64,000 bases of DNA from Allorhizocola rhizosphaerae (GTDB lineage Bacteria > Actinomycetota > Actinomycetes > Mycobacteriales > Micromonosporaceae). Under the pieces are notes generated by a model that saw nothing but the letters and a program-made list of their open reading frames with translations, searched no databases and was not told the origin of the DNA. Made by a program: the position numbers and the translations under genes. The stretch covers positions 1-64,000 of the forward strand of contig NZ_QJUG01000007.1 of assembly GCF_003426775.1 (NCBI RefSeq), read 5' to 3'. Positions 27,035-34,474 of this stretch are shown here, in pieces (the stretch's first letter is position 1; each line of letters starts with the position of its first letter).

Positions 27035-27417
27035 AGCCCCGCCGTGTCGTCGGGTAAGCCGCCGCCGCCATCCATGATGGGCCGCACCTCGACGGTATCG
27101 CCCACGTTGGCGACGATCCGCTTGGCGATCTCCACCGCCCGGTCGTGCGTGGCCACGTCCACGATGCCGAAGCTCACCAGCACCTCTTTCGCCTCGGCGA
27201 ACGGGCCGTCGACGACCACCGGGCCGCCCTCGGCGGGACGGACGGTGCGCGACAGGGACGGGTGCCCGAGGCCCTCCGTCGACACCGCCTCGCCCGACTC
27301 GATCAGCTCCTTGCCGAGGTCCTCGTAGAACTGGCAGGCGGCGATGAACTCGGGGCTGGTGACATCGACGTTGTCCCAGTCGGACTGCTTGGTGTAGGCC
27401 AGCAGGATGTATTTCAT
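27031..27417 (-). CDS. YCII-related (DGPF) domain protein
   Basis: A 128-residue ferredoxin-like alpha/beta protein. It starts MKYILLAYTKQSDWD and contains the signature VVVDGPFAEAKEVLVSFGIVDV, placing it in the DGPF/YCII family that accompanies ECF41/42-type sigma factors. The function is unknown; it may be a ligand or stress sensor for the sigma factor. The reading frame is open upstream, but ATG 27417 overlaps the stop of the previous gene (ATGA) and matches the usual N-terminus. Confidence 0.9.
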   Translation of the reverse strand: MKYILLAYTKQSDWDNVDVTSPEFIAACQFYEDLGKELIESGEAVSTEGLGHPSLSRTVRPAEGGPVVVDGPFAEAKEVLVSFGIVDVATHDRAVEIAKRIVANVGDTVEVRPIMDGGGGLPDDTAGL

Positions 27418-27812
27418 GACGTCATCCTCACGCCGTCGGTCTCGTATCCGCCACCCGGCCACACCCACTTGGCGTGCAGCGAGTTGCCGTCCTCGCTGAG
27501 CACGGTGGTGCAATAGGCGGGCGAGCCCTTCTCGCCGCCCCAGATCGTGAGCGTGTTGCCGTCGATCTCGTAAATGTAGTCCAGCGTGCTGCCGTCGGTG
27601 CTGTAGAAGCGCGACTTGACCTCCTCGCTGGGCTCGCCGAACAGCGGCCTCTCGTGGCCGATCACCTCCAGCCCCTTCGCGGCGTGGCCGTCCTGGGTCA
27701 CGTCGACGTGCTGCAGCAGGAAGTGGCCGCCCTCCATCCACTCGTAGCGGACGGTGCCCTGGGCGCCGCCGGTCAGCTTCCACGTCCCGATCAGCCGGTC
27801 GAACTCCTTCAT
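27414..27812 (-). CDS. DUF1579-like beta-rich protein, first gene of the sigma operon
   Basis: A 132-residue soluble protein with LIGTWKLTGGAQGTVRYEW, GGHFLLQHVDVTQDGHAAKG and LDYIYEIDGNTLTIWGG, a lipocalin-like beta-barrel pattern related to DUF1579. Such genes often sit with ECF sigma/YCII pairs in actinomycetes. An upstream start at 27848 is possible, but ATG 27812 has GGAG about 8 nt upstream and begins at the conserved KEFDRLIGTW. It is followed directly by the YCII gene with a 4-bp overlap. A CGGTC-GGACC-type site lies 113 bp upstream. Confidence 0.8.
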   Translation of the reverse strand: MKEFDRLIGTWKLTGGAQGTVRYEWMEGGHFLLQHVDVTQDGHAAKGLEVIGHERPLFGEPSEEVKSRFYSTDGSTLDYIYEIDGNTLTIWGGEKGSPAYCTTVLSEDGNSLHAKWVWPGGGYETDGVRMTS

Positions 27813-27924
27813 GGCTTGCTCCCTCTCCTTGGGTTTGCGTTCTGACACGGGTACCTCGGAGTGGCGCCCGGCTTTTCGACACCGGTCGGGAAATTCTTCC
27901 CAAGATTTTTTTCTAGAGAGTAGG

Positions 27925-27946
27925 AAATACCGGCCCGGACCGTAAT
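27925..27946. promoter_or_regulatory. CGGTC-GGACC operator, copy 1
   Basis: The core ATACCGGCCCGGACCGTAAT matches copy 2 at 31596 in 17 of 20 positions and is nearly palindromic. It lies between the divergent DUF1579 gene and the decayed regulator gene, upstream of a GGAGG at 27948. Confidence 0.5.
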
Positions 27947-27962
27947 CTGGAGGTACGGATCA

Positions 27963-28384
27963 CGTGCCCCGGAGGATTCACCGGCCATCGAGATCGGCGT
28001 TGTCGGGCCGCACGACCTCGTCGACGAGGTGGCGGCTGCTGCACGAGGACGCGCAGATCGTGCTTGGCCTGGCCCGAGATGTCCGGCAGCGGCGAAGGGC
28101 TGCTCAAGGAGATCGTGGCCCTCGGCGGCACCTTCCTGCTCGTCACCACCCGCAGACCGCTCTACACGGCCACCGCCGGCTTGACCGCGCTGCCGATGTT
28201 GCGCCGGCTCGCCGACCGGCACGACCGGGTGCGGATCGGTTTCGGGCTGGGCCGCAGCGCCGCCGAGGCGGAAGCCCTGGCTCGCCGCGCGCTCGCGCGG
28301 GCCCGGCGCATCGGTGAGATCGCCGCCGTCCTTTCGCTACGCAGCGACACCGACATCGTGCTCCACACCACCGCAGGGGCTTGA
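27963..28384 (+). pseudogene. Decayed transcriptional regulator gene
   Basis: Pieces of one protein appear in different frames. An N-terminal IEIGVVGPHDLVDEVAAAA (about 27990-28046) resembles regulators that begin IGVVGP.DLV. From about 28064 another frame gives LLVTTRRPLYTATAG and RVRIGFGLGRSAAEAEALARRALARAR, typical of their C-terminal GGDEF-like domain. The middle of the protein is missing and the frame shifts at least once, so it should be non-functional. The GGAGG at 27948 is followed by a GTG in a third frame. The family name is from memory of the motif pattern and is moderately sure. The nearby operator suggests it once autoregulated and controlled the following sugar genes. Confidence 0.55.
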
Positions 28385-28488
28385 GCCGGCCGGGCGCGCC
28401 GAACGGGCCGGCAACCTGACCTCGGGGACAAACGGCCGACCCTTGACGCTTTATCTCCTGTCGCTGTGAGGGCCGGCCTCGATCCGGC

Positions 28489-29331
28489 TCAACCGCGCAG
28501 GCCGGTGGTGGCGATGCTGTTCACCAGGTACCGCTGCAGCACGCCGAACACCACCAGGCACGGCAGCACCGAGATCGCCGCCGAGGCCATGATCTGCGCC
28601 AACGGTACGGTTTCGGTGCGCAGCGTCGCCAGGCCCACCGTGAGAGTCCGCATGTCGTCGCTCTGCGCCACCACCAGTGGCCACAGGAAATCGTTCCAGT
28701 GCCACAGGAACACGAACACGCCCAGCGTCGCCAGGATCGGCCGGGTCAGCGGCAGCACGATCCGCCAGTAGATGCGCCACTCCGACGCTCCGTCCACCTT
28801 TGCCGCGTCGAACAGCTCCGCGGGCAGGTCGCGGATGAACTGCCGCATCAGGAAGACCGCCTGTGAGTTGGCCAGCGTCGGCACGATCATGCCCCAGAAC
28901 GTGTCTATCCCATCCATCTCGGACACGAGCACGAAGTACGGGATGAGCATCGCCTGGAACGGCACCATGAGCGTGGCCAGGAACGACCACATCAGCGTGT
29001 CGCGGCCGGGAAACCGCTTCTTGGCGAACGCATACCCGGCCATGGAGGCGGTGAGCAGGATCAGCACCACGGACACGACCGAGTAGACCAGCGAGTTGAT
29101 CGTCCAGCGGGTGAACCCCGCGGCCGAGAACACGCGCTCGATGTTGTCGAAGGTGAGCCGGTCAGGCAGGGCCGCCGGCAGTGTCGGCGCGCCCTCCGGG
29201 GTCAGTGCGACGACGAACATGAGCACGAACGGCGTCACCGTGATCACGGAGACGATCGCGAGCAGCGCGGTCAGCGAGAGGTTCGCGAGTGTGAAACGCC
29301 GCCGCAGCGCGGCTTCGGCAGGGGCGGTCAT
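28489..29331 (-). CDS. Sugar ABC transporter permease (MalG type)
   Basis: A 280-residue inner-membrane permease with six transmembrane helices. The EAA loop DAAKVDGASEWRIYWRIVLP contacts the ATPase, and the C-terminus LQRYLVNSIATTGLRG is typical of CUT1 carbohydrate importers. It is the last gene of the SBP-permease-permease operon, and its ATG overlaps the stop of the preceding permease. No ATPase gene is present, so a shared MsiK-like ATPase elsewhere is likely (known for actinomycete CUT1 systems). A longer upstream open frame is out of register with the family and rejected. Confidence 0.93.
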   Translation of the reverse strand: MTAPAEAALRRRFTLANLSLTALLAIVSVITVTPFVLMFVVALTPEGAPTLPAALPDRLTFDNIERVFSAAGFTRWTINSLVYSVVSVVLILLTASMAGYAFAKKRFPGRDTLMWSFLATLMVPFQAMLIPYFVLVSEMDGIDTFWGMIVPTLANSQAVFLMRQFIRDLPAELFDAAKVDGASEWRIYWRIVLPLTRPILATLGVFVFLWHWNDFLWPLVVAQSDDMRTLTVGLATLRTETVPLAQIMASAAISVLPCLVVFGVLQRYLVNSIATTGLRG

Positions 29332-30302
29332 GTGTTCTCCCGGTCGAGGATGAACCGCTGGATCAGTGACACCACGAGGACGATGGCGAACAGCACCACG
29401 CCCATCGTCGCGGCGTAGCCGAAGTCGAAGAACCGGAAGCCCTGGTCGAACAGGCCGAACACCAGCGTGTAGCTGGCCCGCACCGGCCCGCCACCGGTCA
29501 TCACATAGATGGTGTCGAACACCTGGAACGCGCCGATGGTCTCGATGACCAGGACGAAGAACAGCGAGGGGCGCAGCAGCGGCAGCACGATGCGACGCAA
29601 CCGCTGCCACGGCCCGGCGCCGTCCACCCGCGCCGCTTCCAGATAGGACGTCGGGATCGCCTTGAGACCGGCCAGCAGGATGAGCATCGAGTACCCGAAC
29701 CCCTTCCACGCCGACACCGCCGCGAGCGACGGCAGGACCAGCGTCGTGTCGCCGAGGAAGTCGACCGGCCCGAGGTCGGCCTTTGCCAGCAGCCCGTTGA
29801 CCAGACCGTCCAATTCGTACACCCAGCGCCAGATGATGCCCGCCAGCACGAAGCTGGTGACATAGGGCAGGAACAGCGCCCCACGGAACAGCCCTCTGGC
29901 CCAGATGACGCTGTTGAGCAGCAGCGCGGTGCCGATCGAGATCAGCACGGTGAACGGCACGTAGAAGGCGCTGTAAAGCAGCGTGGCTTTGAGGCTGACG
30001 GCGAACACCGGGTCGCGCATGAGGCGGGCATAGTTGTCCACGCCCACGAAATCGAACTCACCGCTGATCTTGTAGTCGGTGAAGCTCATGCCGAGCGCAC
30101 CGAACGCCGGCACGAACCGGAACACCACGAACAGCACCAGCATCGGCAGCACGAACAGCAGGCCGGCCGCCGGCTCACGCAACCGCTCGCGCCATGGCGC
30201 CTTGCCGCGGACGCCGAGGCGCTGACGGGGGCCGCGCGGCGTCGCCGGCCTCCCGTCAGCGTTCTGCGTCACCGTGTCGGGCAACGTCTCCGCCACGCTC
30301 AA
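29328..30302 (-). CDS. Sugar ABC transporter permease (MalF type)
   Basis: A 324-residue permease. A hydrophilic N-terminal segment precedes six transmembrane helices, with EAA loop EAARVDGAGPWQRLRRIVLP. It pairs with the MalG-type permease downstream to form the membrane channel of a CUT1 importer. It overlaps both neighbours by 4 bp (its start with the SBP stop, its stop with the next start), so the three proteins should be made together. Confidence 0.93.
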   Translation of the reverse strand: MSVAETLPDTVTQNADGRPATPRGPRQRLGVRGKAPWRERLREPAAGLLFVLPMLVLFVVFRFVPAFGALGMSFTDYKISGEFDFVGVDNYARLMRDPVFAVSLKATLLYSAFYVPFTVLISIGTALLLNSVIWARGLFRGALFLPYVTSFVLAGIIWRWVYELDGLVNGLLAKADLGPVDFLGDTTLVLPSLAAVSAWKGFGYSMLILLAGLKAIPTSYLEAARVDGAGPWQRLRRIVLPLLRPSLFFVLVIETIGAFQVFDTIYVMTGGGPVRASYTLVFGLFDQGFRFFDFGYAATMGVVLFAIVLVVSLIQRFILDRENT

Positions 30303-31540
30303 CCGCCCAGCAGGGCGTTGGCCTCTTTGGCCGCGTCGTCGAGCGCCTGCTGCGCCGACTTCTTGCCCTGCAGCGCGGCCTGGATGTGCGGTGCCAGGAC
30401 CGACATCACCTGGCGCGCCTTGGGATGGGTGTCACCCGGGTACAGCTTGTCGATGGCGGCGGCGAACTTCTTGGCGTTCTCGGAGGCGTCGGGCACCTGG
30501 ACATCGGAGCGGGTCGGGAAGAATCCGGACTCCTTGGCCAGGCCCGCCATCACCTCGGGCGTGGCCAGGTATGCCGCCAGCTTCTTGGCAGCCGCGTTGC
30601 CCGCCGCGTGCTTGCCCAGCACGACGCCGCCGGGAAGGCCGAACGACACCCTGCGCTTGCCCTCGATGGGCTGGCCCACGACGACGTTCTCCGCGCCGAT
30701 CGCCTTTTCGATCTGCGACAGTTGGCTGAGTTGCACCGTGGGCAGGACGGCCGCCTTGCCCTGGGTGAACGCGCTGCCTTCGAGGGACGAGGTGCTCGTG
30801 GCCGCGCCCTGCTGCAGCCCGCCGACCGCCGCGAGGTCGAGCAGGAACTGCAGCGCCTGCACGCCCGCCGGCTGGTTGAACGCCACCGACTTGCCGTCGG
30901 AGCCGAAGACCGAGCCGCCGTTTTGCCACAGCAACGGATAGAACGTGAGGTTCAGCGTCTCGTTGGGAGCGCCCGCGTAGTTGAGCACGGAGACCCCGGA
31001 GGCGGCGAGCTTGGGCGCCGCGTCCTTGATCTCGGCCCAGGTGTCGGGCACGTCGGTGATGCCCGCCTTTGCCAAGGCCGCCCTGTTGTAAACCGGCAGC
31101 GTGGCGGTGTGGTAGATCGGCACGCCGTAGAGCTTGCCGTTGACCGACAGCGCGTCGAGCGCGCTCTTGCCAAAGGCCGACTTGTCGGCGAGCACGTCAT
31201 CCACGGGTGCCAAGGTGCCCTGCTGAACATACTGCGGTATCTGGTCGGGCCCCAGCACCACCAGGTCGAAGCCCTTGCCCGCGGCAAGTGCCGTGGTGAC
31301 CTTCTCCTGGCGGCCGTCCCACGGCTGTAGCTCGATCTTCGCGTCGATGCCCGCGTTCGCGGCCTCGAAGTCCTTCTCCACCTTGGCCCAGAAGGCTTGG
31401 CTCTTCGCCTGGTCGGAGATCACCGGATACATCCACAGCGTGACGTTGCCACCGCCGCTCTGCTCACCGTCGTCACCGCCACAGGCGGCGAGCGCCGCGG
31501 ACAGCGCCGCCGCGAGGCTTAATGCCATGACCTTTCTCAT
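30299..31540 (-). CDS. Sugar-binding lipoprotein of ABC transporter
   Basis: A 413-residue extracellular solute-binding protein (family 1). The signal peptide ends LSAALAAC, where the lipobox Cys would be lipidated. The mature part has the type 1 SBP pattern (VTLWMYPVISDQAKS, LVVLGPDQIPQYVQQGTLAP, YGVPIYHTATLPVYNRAAL, FGLPGGVVLG). The ligand is unknown. ATG 31540 (MRKVMALS) has AAAGGA 5 nt upstream, and upstream in-frame starts at 31546 and 31564 are less likely. A CGGTC-GGACC site lies 56-77 bp upstream, suggesting substrate-responsive control. Confidence 0.92.
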   Translation of the reverse strand: MRKVMALSLAAALSAALAACGGDDGEQSGGGNVTLWMYPVISDQAKSQAFWAKVEKDFEAANAGIDAKIELQPWDGRQEKVTTALAAGKGFDLVVLGPDQIPQYVQQGTLAPVDDVLADKSAFGKSALDALSVNGKLYGVPIYHTATLPVYNRAALAKAGITDVPDTWAEIKDAAPKLAASGVSVLNYAGAPNETLNLTFYPLLWQNGGSVFGSDGKSVAFNQPAGVQALQFLLDLAAVGGLQQGAATSTSSLEGSAFTQGKAAVLPTVQLSQLSQIEKAIGAENVVVGQPIEGKRRVSFGLPGGVVLGKHAAGNAAAKKLAAYLATPEVMAGLAKESGFFPTRSDVQVPDASENAKKFAAAIDKLYPGDTHPKARQVMSVLAPHIQAALQGKKSAQQALDDAAKEANALLGG

Positions 31541-31595
31541 CAGCATCCTTTCCTCCACCATCACCGACGCGCACCTTCGCCGCCAACACCGGCCA

Positions 31596-31617
31596 GATAC
31601 CGGTCCTGACCGAAATA
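31596..31617. promoter_or_regulatory. CGGTC-GGACC operator, copy 2
   Basis: ATACCGGTCCTGACCGAAAT contains an inverted CGGTC/GACCG pair. It lies 56-77 bp upstream of the sugar-binding lipoprotein start and matches the sites at 27925, 36739 and 37909. Confidence 0.55.
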
Positions 31618-31692
31618 TAGGAGTCAGTCGCCAACAAGGTCAAGGCACCGATGCCGACACGTGACCATCGACCTCACCGGGCACGACCGTGC

Positions 31693-31721
31693 TTGACCTC
31701 GACGTTCGCAGCCACTATCTT
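31693..31721 (+). promoter_or_regulatory. Promoter of the amidohydrolase operon (TTGACC-17-TATCTT)
   Basis: TTGACC (31693-31698) and TATCTT (31716-31721) are 17 nt apart, close to a housekeeping sigma consensus. The -10 ends 6 nt before ATG 31728, so the transcript is probably leaderless. This decides the start of the following gene. Confidence 0.65.
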
Positions 31722-31727
31722 TCGGTC

Positions 31728-33290
31728 ATGACCGTTATTGAAGGCGGGCGCGTAACGGTCACGGACGCGCACCGGCTGCTCGGGCCGGTGCCTACCGACG
31801 ACGTCCCGTCCGCTACCGTAGCCGGACTGCTCGCCGAACTCGACCGGCTCGCCATCGACACGGCCTACGTCACCCATTCCTATGCCCTGTTCGGCGACCC
31901 TGCCGAGGCCAACGACGCGTTGTTTGCCGCCGTCGCGGGCGTGCAACGGCTGCGCCCGGTGCCCGTCGTGATCCCCGCGATCGGCGGCGCCGCGGTTCCA
32001 TCCACAGTGGGCGATCTCGACACCCTGCCCGCCCGCGGCGTCGCGATGGTCCGGCTCGCACCGTCTCGGCACCGGTTCGACCTTACCGGCCCGGTCGCGG
32101 CCCGCTGGCTCGATCGCCTCGCCACGCTCGGTCTGGCCGTCGCGGTCGATCTGGAAGACACCACCCCGGCCGCACTCCGGACCGTCGCCTCGGCGCATCC
32201 CTCACTGCCGCTGCTGGTGCTGGGTGGCGGGTTCCGGCGGCTGCGCGAGCTGGGCGAGCTGCTCGATGTCGCGCCGAGCGTGCGGCTGGAGACGGGCTCG
32301 CTGAACACGTCGGGCGCGGTCGAGTGGATCGCGGCCCGCTGGGGCGCCCACCGGCTCGTGTTCGGCACCGGGGCGCCGCTGCTCGACGACGCCGGGCCTC
32401 GGTTCCAGCTCGACCAGCTCAACCTGTCTGCCTCCGACCGCGCGCGGATCGCGTCGGGTTCACTCGCAGCCATGGTCGCAAGCCCGTCCACACCGGACGA
32501 TCCGCCGCCGCCCTGGACCGCGCGGCCACCCGGCCCGGTGCTCGACGCGCACGGGCACATCGGCGGCTGGCACGACTTCTTCATCCCGGACTCGACCGCG
32601 GCGGGGCTGGTCGCCACCGCGGAGCGGGCCGGCGTGACCGCCATCGGCGTCTCGCACCTGCTCGCGGTCGGGGCTGATCCGGCCGAGGGCAACCGGCGCG
32701 CGCTCGAAGCCGCCCGGGAGCACCCGGGCCGGCTCGGCGTCTGGCTGGTCGCCAACCCGCAACGTCCGTCCCAAGTGGACGCGCTGCGCGAGCAGTTGGC
32801 GCAGCCGCACGTGTGGGGCATCAAGCTGCATCCCGACGTGCATCAGTGTGCCCTGGACGATCCCGCGTATGCGCCGGTGTTCGAGCTTGCCGCCGAGCAT
32901 CGAGCGCCCGTCCTGGCGCACGGCCAGACGGGCTCGCCGTGGTCGGATCCGGTGCTGTTCGCCGAGGTGGGCCGGCGCCATGCGGAGGTGCCCCTGCTCA
33001 TGGGGCATGCCGGGTTGTGGGCGCACGGGTTCGCCCGCGCCGCCCGCCTGGTCGCCGACGTCCCCAATGTGTGCCTGGAGACGTGCGGCTCCCGGATGAC
33101 CGCGGGCTGGATCACCCGGCTCGTCAAGCTCGCCGGTGCGGATCGGGTCATCTACGGCTCCGACGCGTGCTTCCTGGACCTACGGCACGGCCTCGGCCGG
33201 GTGATGGGCGCACGGCTCACCGAGCCGGACCGCGCCGCCGTGCTCGGCGGCAATCTCGCGCGACTGCTCCACATTGGAGGAAAGGCATGA
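31728..33290 (+). CDS. Tandem amidohydrolase-fold protein, N-half degenerate
   Basis: A 520-residue protein with two TIM-barrel metallohydrolase-like (PF04909-type) halves. The C-terminal half (about 265-520) keeps the metal ligands: LDAHGHIGGW, IKLHPDVHQ, VLAHGQTGS, LMGHAGLW and YGSDACF. The N-terminal half (about 1-255) retains the fold pattern (AYVTHSYALFG, VVIPAIGG, LVFGTGAPLLDDAG) but lacks the DxH metal motif. It probably hydrolyses or lactonises a sugar-derived substrate; this is a family-level guess. The start at 31728 is fixed by the promoter spacing; an upstream in-frame GTG at 31689 would lie over the -35. Its stop overlaps the aminotransferase start. Confidence 0.8.
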   Translation: MTVIEGGRVTVTDAHRLLGPVPTDDVPSATVAGLLAELDRLAIDTAYVTHSYALFGDPAEANDALFAAVAGVQRLRPVPVVIPAIGGAAVPSTVGDLDTLPARGVAMVRLAPSRHRFDLTGPVAARWLDRLATLGLAVAVDLEDTTPAALRTVASAHPSLPLLVLGGGFRRLRELGELLDVAPSVRLETGSLNTSGAVEWIAARWGAHRLVFGTGAPLLDDAGPRFQLDQLNLSASDRARIASGSLAAMVASPSTPDDPPPPWTARPPGPVLDAHGHIGGWHDFFIPDSTAAGLVATAERAGVTAIGVSHLLAVGADPAEGNRRALEAAREHPGRLGVWLVANPQRPSQVDALREQLAQPHVWGIKLHPDVHQCALDDPAYAPVFELAAEHRAPVLAHGQTGSPWSDPVLFAEVGRRHAEVPLLMGHAGLWAHGFARAARLVADVPNVCLETCGSRMTAGWITRLVKLAGADRVIYGSDACFLDLRHGLGRVMGARLTEPDRAAVLGGNLARLLHIGGKA

Positions 33291-34474
33291 CCGATCTGGC
33301 GCTGCACGGCGGCACACCCGTGCGCGGTGAGCCGTGGCCAGCGTGGCCGCCGCCGCTCGACGATGCCCAGCGGCGACTGCTGCTGGAGGTCGCGCAGAGC
33401 GGGCGATGGGGCGCCACCCAGGGACCGCACTGCGGCCGGCTCGCCGAACGGTTCGCCGCGTTGTGCGGCACGCCGCATGCGGTCGCGCTCGGCAACGGCA
33501 CGCTCGCGCTTTTCGTTGCGCTCAAAGCGCTCGGTGTGCGGCCGGGCGACGAGGTCATCGTGCCCGCATACACGTTCGTCGCGTGCGCCACCTCCGTGGT
33601 GCTCGCCGGCGCCGTGCCGGTGGTCGTGGATGTCGACCCTTCCCACCTGCACCTCGACCCTGCTGCGGTCGAGGCCGCGATCACGCCCCGCACCACGGCG
33701 CTCATGCCGGTACACCTGGCGGGCAGTCCGGCCGACATGACCGCGCTGCTGCGGCTGGCCCACGAGCACGGCCTCGCGGTGGTCGAGGACTGCGCGCAGG
33801 CGCATGGCGCGCTCTACGACGGCAGGTCGGTCGGCGGACTTGGCGACGCCGGCACGTTCAGTTTCCAGTCGAGCAAGGCCATGACCGCGGGCGAGGGCGG
33901 GCTCGTCGTGTGCCGTGACCCCGAGGTGTACCAACGGCTCTGGTCGCTGTGCAACGTCGGGCGGCGCATCGGCGGGGCATGGTACGAGCATCCCGAGGTC
34001 GGCTGGAACCTGCGGCTCACCGAGCTGCAGGCGGCGCTGCTGCTGCCGTGGCTCGACCGGCTCGACACCGAGATCGACCGGCGCGAGGCGTTCGCCGCGC
34101 GGGTGACGGCCCTGCTTGAGGAGGCGGATATCGGCGCTTCCGTGGTGCCGCAGCCGCCCGGCACGACCCGCGATTCGCGCCATCTGCTGATGATTCGGTT
34201 CGACCGTCCACTCACGACAGACGAGGCGGGCTTCGTCGTCGAGGCTGCGAGCGCTGAAGGGGTACCACTTGACAATGGTTATCCGCCTTTGGGAGAACTG
34301 GCCGCCGTGCGAAAGAGCGGCGCGCGGGTCGAGCCGTACCCGCACGCCGCCGAGGCGTCTCGCCAAGTGTTCTGGCTCCGTCAGCAAATCATGATGGCCG
34401 ACCCTGCCGAGGCAGCCGATGTCGTGGCCGCACTGTCCAAAGTGCTCACTGCGCTTCGTACCTGGCCGCGGTGA
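33287..34474 (+). CDS. DegT/DnrJ/EryC1/StrS PLP aminotransferase
   Basis: A 395-residue sugar aminotransferase. N-terminal ALHGGTPVRGEPWPAWPP, cofactor-site VALGNGTLALFVALKAL and VVEDCAQAHGA are followed by the PLP-binding Lys197 in FSFQSSKAMTAGEGG and WNLRLTELQAALLLPWLD. Members transfer an amino group to keto-sugars or cyclitols, or act in reverse during catabolism. GGAGG precedes the ATG, which overlaps the amidohydrolase stop (ATGA), so the two enzymes likely act in one pathway with the adjacent sugar importer. The 3' end overlaps the convergent beta-propeller gene by 29 bp. Confidence 0.93.
   Translation: MTDLALHGGTPVRGEPWPAWPPPLDDAQRRLLLEVAQSGRWGATQGPHCGRLAERFAALCGTPHAVALGNGTLALFVALKALGVRPGDEVIVPAYTFVACATSVVLAGAVPVVVDVDPSHLHLDPAAVEAAITPRTTALMPVHLAGSPADMTALLRLAHEHGLAVVEDCAQAHGALYDGRSVGGLGDAGTFSFQSSKAMTAGEGGLVVCRDPEVYQRLWSLCNVGRRIGGAWYEHPEVGWNLRLTELQAALLLPWLDRLDTEIDRREAFAARVTALLEEADIGASVVPQPPGTTRDSRHLLMIRFDRPLTTDEAGFVVEAASAEGVPLDNGYPPLGELAAVRKSGARVEPYPHAAEASRQVFWLRQQIMMADPAEAADVVAALSKVLTALRTWPR

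Noticed and set aside
32813-33286. Long upstream in-frame extension of the aminotransferase
   Set aside because: It lies inside the amidohydrolase coding region in another frame. The GGAGG and ATGA overlap fix the start at 33287.
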